This document shows positions 52,001 through 64,000 of a DNA stretch of 64,000 nucleotides, piece by piece. The DNA is taken from assembly GCA_013397455.1 (NCBI GenBank), contig VYZB01000015.1, positions 695,963-759,962 on the forward strand, read 5' to 3'. Below the pieces are notes generated by a model that did no database searches, was not told where the DNA came from, and worked only from the letters and a program-made list of their open reading frames with translations. Position 1 is the first letter of the stretch, and each line of letters starts with the position of its first letter. This DNA comes from Crotophaga sulcirostris (lineage: Eukaryota > Chordata > Aves > Cuculiformes > Crotophagidae). The translations under genes and the position numbers were made by a program.

Positions 52001-54795
52001 ATATAATTATAGTCATTCTTTCTCTTTATATGTGTATAGTAAAATAGACAGAGAATATGTTATGATTTAATTGTTACTTATTGATAACTCAATTTTCTGT
52101 GTTTCCTCCCTTGGGATTGGTACCCCCAGCAATTAAACCGCATTAGATTACAGTGTAAATTTCATTGTTACATCCTACACTTCACATTCTTTCCTCATGT
52201 CCTCTGTGAATTCTACCTTAGCAGAATTCTTGGATAGAATAGAAGTAGAATAGAGCATAGGAGATTCTCCTTTATTACCTATATCCAGATTAAATGGGAG
52301 AAAGTTATGAAAAAATCCAGATGTGGAATTTTTAGTGTAATGAGATCCATAGAATAAGAAGCAAACCTAGACTGCTTTATTTGCATGTGTGTGTGTGTGT
52401 GTCCCCGTAAAGGTAAATAGGGAACAAAATATTGCTTCTCCTTTGTATCCAGTTTGTCTAATACTATTTCCCTTCTGAACAGGTGAAACACCAGAACATA
52501 TGAACTGTGATGATAATGACCATTGTAAGCCATCCAAACCAAGTCAATAATTTATTGTTCTGCATTATTTCAAATTAAATATCTCTGGAGAAGGTGCTTT
52601 TGATAACTTGGTGTAAAAAAAAAAAAGACAGACTTTTGGAAGAAAGCAAACATGCCGACCAGTAATTGTCAACTTCTTTTCTGAAAAATACACCTCCACT
52701 GGCCTCAGCACAGTAGTGCCAGTGCCTATGACTTTGGAAGGGAACACGAACCATTCTGTTGTCTTCCTCCCTGTGCTAAATGTTTGAGTGCTTGTGTTTC
52801 ACCATTGAGCAATGCACGTCTTTTTACTTTCCGGTGTAGAGGCCTGATTTCAGTGGCAGGGTGGGAAGGAGGCTTCCTCCCTATGCCAGAGGTCTGAGAA
52901 AGAGCCTCAATCTTTGCAGAATTTAGACCCATGTTTCTGCAAACTGATAACTGCTGGATAACAACTGGGGAAAGAAGCCACCTTATTATGTTGCTTGATA
53001 AGCTGTGCATGTATTAACTGCTTTCTTTCGTGTTTCATTAATGTCAGAGTTTTTGTACTCAAATGGATGTCTTTTTAACCACACTTCAGGTAAAGTAATT
53101 TCTGCTGGTTCCTTGTCTGAATTCATTGTGCAGAAATAGTCCTTTTTCCAAGAGATTTTTTTTGTTCCCATCTTTAGAAGAATGTAGTTTAGGATGAGCC
53201 TTACTTTGTGTATCCTTAGACTGGTTGTAGAAGCAACAGGGCAAAACTGCCCAAATAGACTGGATGGTCCGTGTTCCCTCTTTTGAATTTGAAAGAAATT
53301 CTGTTTCATTCTCCTTTCTCCCTCAAGTTTGTAAAACTGAGGAAAAATAGAGAAGGGAAATTTAGAAATTATTCAGACATCAGACAAAGGTCACATGCTG
53401 CTGCTTTTTACAACAGGATGGAGTAACAACTCATGTGGGTATGGGGACTTAAAAAAGGAAACCTTACAGTGTTCTGAAATGCTGGTGGAATTATGTCTAG
53501 AATCAACAGCTTCAGCCAAACTTAGATGGCCAGTTTAAGTGTGACTCTGGGTTTGGCTAGAAGTGCCTACCCTGAGCTGGTCTGAACTGAAAACAAGCTT
53601 ACCAGGGAGATAATGCATGATGTGATATGGAACTGAAAAGGACTTTTCTGTCCTCTGGTGGAATCGAAGTCACATAGCTAGTCAAAAAGCTAAAATGGTG
53701 TAAAATCAGCAGAAGGCTTTCCAAGTTGCAATACAACAGTCTTGTCAGAAAATCATCAAACTCAAAATGGATGGGGGAGAGCCTCTGTATTCTATGGATC
53801 CATGTTTGGAGAAAAGTGTTATTTTTAACATGGTGGAGGCTAACTTGCTCTGACCTTATTATCTGTATGGTGTTTTTTAAAATTACTAAGCTTGTTTTCT
53901 AGTGAACCAGGAACAAAGACAGAAAACATTAGAGATCAAGAACCTATTTTTCCAAAGTGGTGTGGTGAAAGATGTTACCATCTATCAGGAGTTGGGGCCC
54001 GACCTGGAAGAACGTGAGCTGGGGCAGGGGAACAGTCACCACCATGGGAAAAGTGCTCACACAGGGAAAGTGGAGTGCTCCACGGCAGGAGGACTTCTAC
54101 TATGGCAGCTTAGCCACATGTCTACCACAGGTTCCCTGGGAGAAACAGCATATGCAGCTTTACAGCTCAAGCATTAGAACACTACAGATGCTTCTGCACA
54201 GGGAGTAAAATTCTTCAAGACTGTAAGTTTATACATTTAAATCTGTTTGCTGTAACACTTTTAAAAAATGGAACTAGTTTAGAAACTGCCTTTTCATGTT
54301 CCCCTTTCCCAGTGAAACTTCAAATATTTACACCCTCTTTTGAGAAGTGACAGTAAATCCGAACTCTCTCTTCTGCCTGACTGTGGTAATCTGTTGGTTT
54401 CTAATGACTGGCATATTAATAAAATTTTAAAGCAGTTCTCCAAAGGACAGTAATAGAATGATTGCTTGGTATATGCATATCATTTGTTTGAGTATATTCC
54501 ACTATGCATATCAACATTTTATTTTATCACTTAATTACAAAATCAAGTAGTAGGTTTTTGCTACTTTAATCTGCATCAGACACATTTATGCTTTTTGCTG
54601 CATTTATGTGCAAAAGAATATTCTTTTCTGAATGAAGCTTAAGCTTTGTCAGTCTGTGTAAGTGAACAGTTGCACGTTGCTATCTTCAAAAATGTAATGG
54701 AATGATATCATGCTGTTACTCTTCTGTACTGTTTTATTAGTGTAAATAGAGTAACTTGACTAAATTGCAAGAAAGAATAAAATTCTGTAACTAAA
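49053..54795. other. Unique AT-rich DNA, no firm gene
   Basis: About 5.7 kb without recognised elements except a short TG microsatellite. Minus-strand frames at 52726-53010 and 52986-53309 and plus-strand frames at 53902-54208 (two frames open at once, GC-richer) are the only long ones. None shows a motif or convincing splice context. Confidence 0.45.
52386..52402. repeat. (TG)n dinucleotide microsatellite
   Basis: About eight TG units. Confidence 0.85.
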
Positions 54796-54908
54796 AGACG
54801 GGTAGATAAGTTCCTCAGGGACATGGTTTAGTAATTAGATAGGTATGGTTGGACCTAATGATCTCAAAGGTCTTTTCCAACTGGAAGATTCTATGATTCT
54901 ATGATTAT
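54796..54908 (+). mobile_element. CR1 LINE 3' end, short
   Basis: The stretch reads AAGTTCCTCAGGGACATGG, then GGTTGGACCTAATGATCTCAAAGGTC and the tail TTCTATGATTCTATGATTAT. This is the extreme 3' UTR of CR1 with two octamer units, a heavily 5'-truncated insertion of about 110 bp. Confidence 0.93.
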
Positions 54909-55604
54909 ATTACTGTTAACAGAATAGAGATAAACTAAAGTTTCATTTGAAATGGAAAATACTAATTATTAATGGCAAGCAATTTTCTTTTACGATACAT
55001 TACTAGACATTTTTTTCATTCTTGCTCTTTTCTTTGAGTTTACTAAAAAGAAAACAAATATTACAGCTTCATAGGTAAGCATCTGTGTAAATATTGATAT
55101 CAGGGAAGTGGATTAACAATAAGAAACTGTTCTAGAAGGAAACAAAACCTAATGTTTAAAGTCAGTCTTAATATCATTTTTTCCCGATTGCTGATTTTTC
55201 AGTTACATTCATAATGGCCTGGTAATTATATGTTACTCTGCACTGAATTATAATCTTCATGTGAAGTGTAATGAAAATGTGATGACATTAATTAGAAAGT
55301 ACTTTGTTATTATGCATGTAAGTTTGTAATGTCTTTTAGTCTTTGCCTTTAGAATAATTTACCATTTTCACTATACTTTTTCTGTTAAAGCAGCCATATA
55401 AAAAAATACTCTGTGCCAAGTGAGCAAATAGTTTATGCTTGCAAATCTTGCTTTTTAAAAAATATATAATATTTCGTACTGCTTCCAAAAAAATGCAACT
55501 ATGTTTATAGCGATGACCAATTATTAGGCTGGTGAAGTGTTATCCTTTGCTTTCCAGATTACTCTCTCTCTCTTTCTCACTTCCTCCTTGCTCATCCTGG
55601 GAAG

Positions 55605-55710
55605 TTTCCCTTTCCCTTTCCCTTTCCCTTTCCCTTTCCCTTTCCCTTTCCCTTTCCCTTTCCCTTTCCCTTTCCCTTTCCCTTTCCCTTTCCCTTTCCC
55701 TTTCCCTTTC
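55605..55710. repeat. Pure (CCCTTT)n hexanucleotide array, about 17 units
   Basis: The array is 106 bp, without interruption, preceded by a short CT-rich tract (55562-55587). The minus strand is (GGGAAA)n, which meets the usual G-quadruplex pattern (four or more GGG runs separated by 1-7 bases) many times over. The whole array is a pure purine/pyrimidine tract. Frames across it encode only artefactual dipeptide repeats. Confidence 0.97.
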
Positions 55711-57104
55711 TCTGCTTTTTTATTGGTATTTAAAACTCTGAACTCCATTGTCAGAAATCCTACTTGTTGGACTGGACGGGCAAGAGCCTAAGCTGGTCAT
55801 TTCTCAGGCAAAAAAACTGCTGGTGGGTGATGTATCTTGTAGCAGGACTTTTCTTAGAGTGGTAGATGTGTTAGGAAAGGTTTCCTAAATACAGCACAGC
55901 ACCATAGCTTCTCTAATGCTCTGCAAGATACATATGCTGAGTAAAAGGTTGTCATGTCTTGATCCTGGAAGTGGAATATCAGCGTGTGGTAGGTGAACAT
56001 AAGTGAGAGTAACAGCATTCATCACAGAAAGTGTGAGACTTGATACACCCCTAAGACACTGAAGAAACCAAGGCAGAAAACATTGTGATGTTTGCAAATC
56101 AACACGTTTGCTTGTACTGTTTCCCACACTTTCCACTCTCTGAAACAAAGTGTTCTGCCTGAACTATAAGATCTTTTAGGGAGGAGCTCTCTTGATCTTT
56201 GTATGTAAAATACTTGACCTAATATTATCCTTCTCTAGGAAGGATGATAGCAATGATAATAATTGATAGCTTTGATAATAATGTAGAAATAAGCACATAA
56301 GGGCAAAGTTCTGACTGCTCTGAATTTATCTCATAATGCCTTTGCTTCCTAATTCTCTTAAGCATGAACAAATCCAACATTACTTATGGATCTTTTTCTT
56401 AGTCTAGTTCTTTGTCATTATGTTGTTTAGTAGCCTTGATATTCTGCTATTGAAAATGTGAAAAAATTATTAAATCTTCGCACTGCAGGCCAGTCTGTGC
56501 TCTCCAGTCTCCTGAAAGTCTAGATATGTTAAATGCCCATGTAACTGAAATTCTCAGTATCTCAGTCATCAATAACAGATGGTTGTTCTCAAGTCACAAA
56601 AGTCACGTTTCCCACAAATAGTCAAATTAGAATGTATAGTGATTTATAGAAATAGTGTCATTAAAATATAATTATGTTGCCCAGTTTAGGCTGTCAGATA
56701 TGGATCCCTAAAAAAATGTAATTTAAAATGAAAAATAATAAATAAAAGGTTTCATCTTCCTTTATTTTTTATGAACTAGGTCACATAATAAAGAGTTTCT
56801 GTGAAAATGTTACTAAAAATACTCTTCATTTTTGTAAAGAAAACTTATTTAAAATTGTTCTTTGGACCCATCTTTTTGGTATTATATAAAATATAGTTAT
56901 TATATCTATACTTTGCAATTATAATTGCAAAAATTCAAAATACATAAATTACATATAATAGAATGTTTTATAAAATAATAGTGCAATATTATGATGGTCA
57001 ACCATATGAAATGTCATAGTAGTAAATATCTGAGAGTTGAGATATAAAGTTCTCCAAAGCCATAAGATATGAGTTTCGGGACAATTAAAAATCAAATGGA
57101 GTTC
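55711..57104. other. Unique, very AT-rich DNA, no gene seen
   Basis: No gene or repeat family recognised. The part at 56.6-57.0 kb is especially AT-rich. Confidence 0.5.
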
Positions 57105-57385
57105 TGTTGTCTCAAGAAGCTGTGGAGGTCAGGAGTAAAAATGCGTTCAAAGGTAGATGAGACAAGCTAATGGAAGGCCGTTCCCTTGGTAGCTATTAAA
57201 TGTGACGGCCAGATGCAATGTCCAGCTCATGAGATCGCTAAGCACTCATTGGTGGGTGCTGTGAGGCTATGTTTGGACCATACTATTCCTACCCTTCCTA
57301 TTACAATCTTTCCCAAAGCATCTATTAACAGACCACTATTGGAAGCAGGAATGACCTAGTTTGGCCATTTTTATGCCCTTATATT
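57105..57385 (+). mobile_element. Ancient CR1-class LINE 3' end
   Basis: The order of GTGGAGGTCAGGAGTAAAAATG, GTAGATGAGACAAG, TGGTAGCTATTAAATG, CTCATTGGTGGGTGCTGTGAGG, GCATCTATTAACAGACCACT and TGACCTAGTTTGGCCATTTTTATGCCCTTATATTA follows the 3' UTR of old CR1 copies known from crocodilians and turtles, whose tail resembles TTCTTATGTTC. Divergence is high, consistent with an insertion older than the bird-specific CR1 copies in this window. Confidence 0.62.
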
Positions 57386-58379
57386 ACTAAGGCCTGAGAA
57401 AGTTTACAATTCTGAGTTAATCTTTACTCATCCTGAGTACTGCTATAAAAGTTTCAAATATAATCCTCCAGTACTGAGAACAGGTGTGTCCACCAGGTCT
57501 TTTGCCAGGGGATAATGTTTACTTGTTTTGTGACAGCCTGTGTTTAAACTTGTTCATTTACCATGTGCTATACCTGACTGTTAAATGTATTCCTTTAAAA
57601 GACTGTGATTTGGAAGAAAGGAAGGCTGCCTTTTTATTTCGTCAGGTGAAGTCCTCTCATGGACAGGAGTTGAGTGCCCTTTTCTGAGCATCTCCATATG
57701 GAAGAAAGCAGAGGGAAGATGGTAGAGAGAAGGGAATTCTGCAGGATGCTCTGATGGGATGCAGGCTTGGAATTTACTGAGAAGTGAGATGGACCAAAAC
57801 ACAGCCAAAGCTGTGATGGAAAGTAGGGGTTTTTTTCCCCCATGGACCAGAGGAGAATGTATTGCAGAAAGCCATTATAAGTTGCTGGACTGAGAACAAG
57901 TCTGACCCATGAAGTGCACAGGACTGGGGAAATTTAGTTATTTTTTCTCATTCAGCAGATCAGAGTTTTTCTATTTAAAATGTTAAGTATTTCTAATTTG
58001 TGTTCAAGCAAAACGCATCTTTTGAAATTCAGATTTAGTGGGGGGACCTAAGTGTGCTTTCTTTAGGAATAATGTGCAGGAAACTAATCTCAAAACTTTG
58101 ACTCCATTGGAGTCCTGTCACATGGTCCAATTGAATTTGAATACTATATAAAAAGTTTTGCTGAAAAAGTGAACCTAGATGGTAGTGAATATGGCATTTA
58201 TTAAATCCACTGTTATCTGACCTAATTTTTCTTTCAGCTGGCTCAAGCTTCATCCATAATATTTCCCTTTTATGGTAATTGATCATTCAAACCATATTAC
58301 AGTTAAACTGCGATTGAAAGAATTTTGGTGTTGGCATAATATCATTTATTTCAATTTTGTTGGTAGATTCCAACATATC
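57386..58379. other. Unique AT-rich DNA, no gene seen
   Basis: No gene or repeat family recognised. Confidence 0.5.
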
Positions 58380-58428
58380 ATGGCTGTTTTAAATCAAATT
58401 GCTTTCCTCTTAATAGTCTTAATTTATG
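58380..58428 (+). other. Candidate signal-peptide exon
   Basis: An ATG opens 16 codons with a classic hydrophobic core (MAVLNQIAFLLIVLIY), followed directly by the donor GTAAGG with a one-base overhang (phase 1). Many secreted-protein genes have a first exon of this kind. No promoter was identified upstream, and chance remains likely in T-rich DNA. A phase-compatible exon is found at 60078. Confidence 0.2.
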
Positions 58429-60077
58429 GTAAGGGTCGGACTAGAAGATGACAAATATATCTCTTTTGAAGTTAGCAGCAAGTTAAAGTAGGACAAATAT
58501 CTCCAGAAGGATGATTTTGGAAAAGGAAGAGAAAGCTAATATGTTTTGTGCATGGCTTGAATGCTGCCTGCAATTACAGCAAATCATTGTCATGCTAGGT
58601 AGTCAGTTTAGTTTAGGAGACCTTTTCTTTGATTAGATTGCATGTATATAAAATGTAGTGACAGTCAGTCAAGTAAGACTCCCAGCAGGGAAGAGAGAGG
58701 TGTGAGAGAGAACCCCAGCTACTAAGAGAACAAGCCAGCATAACTGGAGTAAAGATCCTTAGGAAAAGATAGATGTATGGACAGAAAGACTAAGATTTAA
58801 GATTTTAAAACAGTAGAAGCAAAACTGAATCAGTTTGCAGAACTGACCATTGAAAATAAAGATTTTTTTTTTAAAAAGAAAAAAAGCAGGTTATTGTTGC
58901 CAGGGATAATGCTGCTGTTGTGGCAAAGGCTGATAACAGTATGTGTGTATTGGAATGAGACTGGAGAAAGAGGTTGCTTTGATTTTCATTTATTTTAATC
59001 TGAAACCAGGAAGTAGCATAATGACTTAATGCATTAGAGAATTTAGCATTCTGGCATATCTAACTACTGCTCTGAAACCTCCTGCTCTGTAATTCCCTGA
59101 TTAGGAATAGGCTTGATTATGGAAAACTTGATTCCACTGTATGTAAGAAACCAGAGGATGAGAGATAAACCTGGGGAACTGACGCCAAATAGGAGGTTTT
59201 GAACTGTTCAAGGAAAGGTTTAGGACAACAATAGCCAGGAGTGGAAACCTCTGGGTCTGTTGAAAGGAACCTTGGATTTGGAGTAGGGACAGACTGTGAT
59301 GATGTTCTTAGCACAGCTGCTCATGAAAGGGTCAAAGAAGAATGCTAAGATTACAATAATATTGCCAGAATAATGGGATTCAAGCCTTCTTTTTTTAAAA
59401 AAAATGTCCCAATATTGCATGAACTTCATGAACAACAGAGGAAATTGATGCAATAACTGAGAGCAATGGCTATTTGCACGGAGTGACTTGACAGATCCAA
59501 ATCCTCTTGAAATACGTATAAGGCAGAACGCTTCTGGCCTCTGTGCTGTGTTCACATAGCTCTAGATATGAATTTTATAAAGCCCTACTGAGGAGCCAAA
59601 CTATATGGGTTTGCTGAATATCCATTAACTTGGAAATGTTTACATTATTGAGCTCTGCTGCATGATGCAAAGACACTCAGTACCTTTCTGGGTGGTGAAA
59701 AAGTCTTTATAGAGGAAGCAACTTAAATCTTGCAGAAAACAAGATACTAATTAGAAAAAAAAGGTAGGCAAATTCATGGAAACAAACTGACTTATTTTCA
59801 GCTAGTGGCAAGTATAGCTTATTCTGGAATATGATGGATTGTTCATCATGCAAAATTTTCAAATCAAGATTCAACATCTTTCTAAAGGTATGGACAGTAT
59901 TTTGCCTGGGGTTATTGATTTGATGCAGGAAAGGGTGGGTGGAATTCAGTGACATATATTATGCAGGTCAGATTACATTAGCCCTTTAATGCCTGTTGGC
60001 TTTGGTATCCTTGAATCTATAGAACTCTGTGCAGTGAAGTAGCTAACACTGCTGACATTTTAAATTGTCATCTTCAG
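58429..60077. other. Unique DNA between the two candidate mini-exons
   Basis: No gene or repeat family recognised. A TATATAAAATG word lies at about 58646, followed by a purine-rich GC-richer patch to 58760 with no further support as a promoter. Confidence 0.4.
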
Positions 60078-60143
60078 ATTTTGGAGCTGGAAAAAATGGG
60101 GCAGTTCATCTATGTGTTTGCTGTTTTCTCAGCAAGCATGAAG
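60078..60143 (+). other. Candidate 66-nt exon, phase 1-1
   Basis: A TTGTCATCTTCAG acceptor precedes 60078 and an AAG|GTCAGA donor follows 60143. At 66 nt it keeps phase. Read after the 58380 exon it gives a frame without stops containing the cysteine cluster HLCVCCFLSKHE. Alternatively its own ATG at 60096 opens another hydrophobic start (MGQFIYVFAVFSASMK). No third exon was found. Confidence 0.17.
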
Positions 60144-63100
60144 GTCAGAAACTTTTCTTTTCAAATATAAAACCTTATATAGCAAGAGATCCTTGATCTA
60201 GACAGAAGGAATTCTTACTCTGGTATTTTTGGGTTCAATATAACGTAAAAATCCATTCTTTATTTCTGGGGAAGTCTTCTATAAAGGTATCATGGTTTAT
60301 CATCTGTACAAAGTCATTATATACTAAGTAAACAAAACCCTGTTGTGCCTCTGGTCTATTAAGGTTTTGTAGCAGGTTAACTTCATCTTGGAATGGTACA
60401 CAGAGTTGAATGCAGCCCTTGGTTGGTAGAGGGCCTGTGTAAATATCATGCTTTTATCCAAAATGCATGTGGCACTGGGTAGCCATAACTCCCTGACCTT
60501 TGATGGATCCTGAGAAGGATATGGAGAGATGAATTAGGGATGAAATAATTGAGTCAGTCTAGACATGAATGTATGTTACAAGGGTTTGGTAGTTAAAAGC
60601 AAACAGGAGCAGTCTGTCTAACATGTCTGTATGTAGTGTACTGATGGCAGCAGAAGCCAGTGTGCTTTAGTCAGGCCAGCAGGGTGGGCTTCGTAAGTCT
60701 GGGCTTCTCAAATATGGCAATTAAGCAATACAAAGCAGTACAGCCTTCAGCTGCTAAACCTATGGTGTGGTGTACCGTAATTCTCTCAGCAAATGAGAAG
60801 CAGAGCAATTCTGGTGGGTCCTTCAACTTTATTTGCTCTTGAATGAAGGGAATGTTGTGTTAATTTGCCAAACACATCTGTCTTTTGACAAGAAACAAAA
60901 TCTGTGCTCCTTGTTTCTTCATCATATTAAAAGATAATCCATTAATTCAAGTGTAATTTAATCCTTTAAGCTATGGTGTAAATTGTTAGTGTCAGAAACA
61001 GACATACTTATTTTAATTGATTTTCAACACAGTTGAGTCAGTTGTAAAGCTATTTTGATAAAAAATTGGTGATATTGCTAAAACAGGTGTGTACCAGTGA
61101 CAGGGAGATATCGGAATATTGTGTCTAAGTGTGTCTGTTGATATACACATTTAACACATTATTTTTTTTGTAGCAGTAAACTGTTCAATCCCCCTAGAAT
61201 ATAGATGTATGTGTGACTAAGTTATGCTAATAAAACCTTGAGGTTGTTATCAGGAAGCCACACCCTGAAGGCCATTGAAGAGAAATGGGATTGTAACATA
61301 GACCTGCAGAAGCACAAGAGCAGGATGATGGCGAGAGCTTTAGAAGCACAAGCATAGACTGATAACAGAGGTCCTTGGGCTATGAACACAAATCACAGTC
61401 AATTACAGGTCCCTAAAGAAATGTAACCTCTGGAACTGGGTAAAACTGGTTCTAGAGATAAAAAAAAGAGAGCAAAGAGGTCTCTTCAGACCATTCAAAA
61501 CTAAACTCAGATATAATATGGAATTAGCACAAGTAGTCTGTGTTAGTAAACATGAAAATAACCCTGAGCAAATCCAAGAGTGAGAAAGAAGGACTCTCCT
61601 CATCTCCCATCAGTCTCATACTCCCCATGAGGAACTTGGGGTGCTGACAGCTCACTGGAAATCCTTTCACCTTCTTGAGACAGACATTTACTATCAGCCC
61701 TAACATCATGAGGGACATAGGAAAGGTTGAGAAGAAGAAAGCTATACCAGGAAGTTCGCTTATATCATTTCAACATTATCATTACCAGGAATAAGCTGTA
61801 AAAATTAGAGCTGTGTTAGTATTATTGTAACTGGACAGATCTTTGATTAGTATTTAGTTAGATGGATTAATAATAGAATCTTAGTTCTGCATATAAGGTA
61901 TGTTTCTTTAACTTACTGAATTATATGGGGTGTTTAGTCTTGTACTCATCTGTGAGACTTTATTGTAATTTATATGCAATAAGTATTGTGGATTGTTAAA
62001 AGTTGACACATTTTCAAGATTTCATTCTGAATGAGAAGGATTATTCTAAGTAGTGGGAAGAAAGACAAAGTGAAGAGAAAGTGTAGAATGAAAAAAAAAA
62101 AGGAGCACAATCTTCAACTGGTTCTCCATTGGAATGCTTTCCCCTGCCTCACTTTGGTTTTAAATTGGGGGACAGAAAGATTTTCCAAACTTATGGAGAG
62201 TTTGCATTACCCTAAGAGTACTCTATGACATTTGCTTAGTGCTCAGTGATTTGTGCCTAACACCTTCTCAAAGTCTGCTCTCCTGTGCCTCTTGGTACAG
62301 ATATGAAAAACATTGTGCTTCTTTCAGAGTTCCTGTCTGCATCTGAACACAGCTGACCGTGATTGAATTAGCACGGCTTCATGACTCATCTGAGCCTTGG
62401 CAGCTAATGCTGGGCCTGATACACACACCTGCTGTCCCTGTAAAGTAAAATCTGCTAAGTTTAGCCATCTTTGGTGGATGTGGTGTAGGAGCAGAGGAGA
62501 AAGAAAGGATTGAAATGTGTTTAACTTTTCAAAAGATAGCTTCACTTCGGCGTTTCCATGCGTGTATTTCCTTTTTTCACACAGATTATCAATGTTTAAT
62601 TGCTGATAGTACTATAAGGAACTCTTGCTAACTTTGCATCTTAAACTGCAATGAAAAGTCTAAAGGACTCAACCATGCAATGTATTTGGTATATCTCAGC
62701 TTATATCATATATCAGTTATATTATATATCGATTTATGGATAATTTGAAAAAGATGTATTTGCTCACAGGGCAGTCTTGGGTCAGCATGATTAGTAACAG
62801 AATGAATTTATGACCTTTTCGGTGAGGCAGTCTGTAGCATGGGTCTCTTCACTTAGATGTGAATTAGTGGTGGGGAAAAAAGTGATCAAGGAGGTTAAGT
62901 TTCATGTTTAAGGAAGACCATTACAACATTTTAGGGTTAATCTCCAAGAAACGTGTAAAGGGCTAAAGAAGCTGACAGGCTATGTAAACGATTTTTAAGG
63001 CACATAAGCTGAAGTCTGCTGAGCTCAATGGGAGTTACTGCATTTGTGTAAATCTAGTGACTTTGCTACACATTCAGTTTCTTCCACTTCTTTCCCTGAG

Positions 63101-63716
63101 AGTTTCTGCATGGCTGCCTTTCCTTGGTTTGTTAGTGAAGGATAAGGAAGAACTGCTCAGTGCAGATGGATTTACACATGAGGTAACAAGCAATAAACAT
63201 CTTTTTTGTCACAAATGTAAGATGATCTCCAACTTTTCTAAACTTAAAAAAAAAGTGTTTCCAAAACCCACAACCTGAAAGATTTAATCTCTTTTAAAAA
63301 TTTACAACCCAACCTCCTATCCTGCCTAATTTGACCATAATATCTTTTCTTTACCCATTTAATTTAGTTCAGGCATTTTCTCTTAATCTATACATATTTC
63401 ATGTTCTAAGTCTTTCCTGTTAAATTATACTCTCCACAACCTCAGATTGCCTTTGTGCCTCAGTTTTCCAATGTCTGCCAGGCGATGATTCTTAGAATTG
63501 AATACATTAGTCTAAATTCTACTAGCTTTGTAGAAACAAATCATTTTTTCTTTGCTGTAAGTCAAGATACTGCTGTAGGTATTACTCAAAGTCGTATTGT
63601 CCTTTCTATGCAACATGATGTTGTGTAATTCACATTTCAGTATCCTGAAATAGTATTGGTGTTTTGGTTTCTTTTCTCATGTTTTGAAAAACAACTTAAC
63701 CTTGTTTCTTCATCTT
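60144..63716. other. Unique AT-rich DNA, no gene seen
   Basis: No gene identified. Near 63030 an AATGGGAGTTACTGCATTTGTGTAAAT stretch resembles the old amniote repeat type noted at 32.6 kb, too short to call. A slightly GC-richer patch lies at 61.25-61.73 kb. Confidence 0.45.
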
Positions 63717-63926
63717 CTACCTATTCAGCTGAAATTCTATACTGTATTTCTTTGCCTTTGGTGCAGAGAGGTCATTTACTGCACTTCCCAATTTATTATC
63801 ATCTGCTAATTCAATTATTGCGCTGTTTAATCTCTTCCTGATTGTTAATGAAGATGAATGTCTTACAACTTTTCCATCTTTAATGCTGGTGATCAATTGT
63901 ATGTTAAAAGAGAACAAGTCCAACAC
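63717..63926 (-). mobile_element. Ancient LINE reverse transcriptase relic with ADD motif
   Basis: The minus-strand frame contains ELADDNKLGSAVND, which aligns with the FADDTKLGGAVN-type catalytic signature of CR1/L3-class reverse transcriptases, and upstream an LFSFNIQLITSIKDG-like stretch corresponding to LLFNIFINDL. The two Asp of the active site are retained, but the surroundings are decayed and no other part of ORF2 could be traced with confidence. Confidence 0.6.
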
Positions 63927-64000
63927 TTACAGACCTTGCCAAACACCCCTAAGATCATTCTACTGATGTTTATTATTATATTAGTACTCTTCTTGTTATG
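63927..64000. other. End of window, no feature
   Basis: Probably continues the LINE relic on its 5' side; too short to assign. Confidence 0.3.

Noticed and set aside
55524..55791. Frames with Gly-Lys, Ser-Leu or Pro-Phe dipeptide repeats
   Set aside because: Products of the CCCTTT hexamer array in three frames; no gene context.

Overview
The window looks like AT-rich, gene-poor nuclear DNA from a bird. The evidence is repeat content. Several copies of the CR1 LINE are present, some with the bird-type 3' tails built from the ATTCTATG octamer or the AATAG pentamer. There is a solo long terminal repeat whose sequence matches, from memory, the ERVL-class LTRs common in birds. Older CR1-class pieces of the kind shared by birds, crocodilians and turtles are also present, together with a 1 kb degenerate block of the vertebrate telomere repeat. 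There is no bacterial-type gene organisation, no CRISPR array and no recognisable tRNA or rRNA gene. I could not name one intact protein-coding gene. Nearly all open frames are the short, chance-length kind expected in an intron or gene desert.

Layout: 1-9.5 kb holds unique DNA, an internally deleted CR1 (1.56-2.69 kb), a reversed CR1 3' end (5.8-6.06 kb), a TAC microsatellite and a diverged tandem repeat (7.0-7.3 kb). From 12.66 down to 9.53 kb the minus strand shows several protein-like open segments separated by stops. This is probably a decayed gene or a set of exons, unidentified. 12.7-20 kb is mostly unique, with a tiny exon-like segment and a 345-bp open stretch. At 20 kb an AAAAG microsatellite contains a 136-base assembly gap, followed by a reversed CR1 3' end. 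21.1-33.7 kb is unique sequence with one small ancient-repeat relic. 33.7-42.6 kb is the most layered part: a possible LTR, an exon-like minus-strand segment, the solo ERVL LTR, two more CR1 pieces, the degenerate telomeric block, and protein-like minus-strand frames on both sides of the CR1/telomeric pair. A 778-base gap (43.5-44.3 kb) is followed by an ancient CR1 ORF2 relic. 47-49 kb carries two diverged copies of an unnamed repeat. 54.8-57.4 kb has a young CR1 tail, a pure CCCTTT hexamer array able to form G-quadruplexes, and an ancient CR1 tail. At 58.4 and 60.1 kb two splice-compatible mini-exons could encode a small secreted peptide. The window ends with a relic of LINE reverse transcriptase containing the ADD catalytic signature.

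The best candidates for something undescribed are the unidentified decayed coding region at 9.5-12.7 kb, the interrupted protein-like frames around the telomeric block at 39.3-42.6 kb, and the telomeric block itself with its recurrent AATGGCCC variant. None can be settled without homology searches or transcript data. All repeat-family names come from remembered consensus sequences, not from a search.
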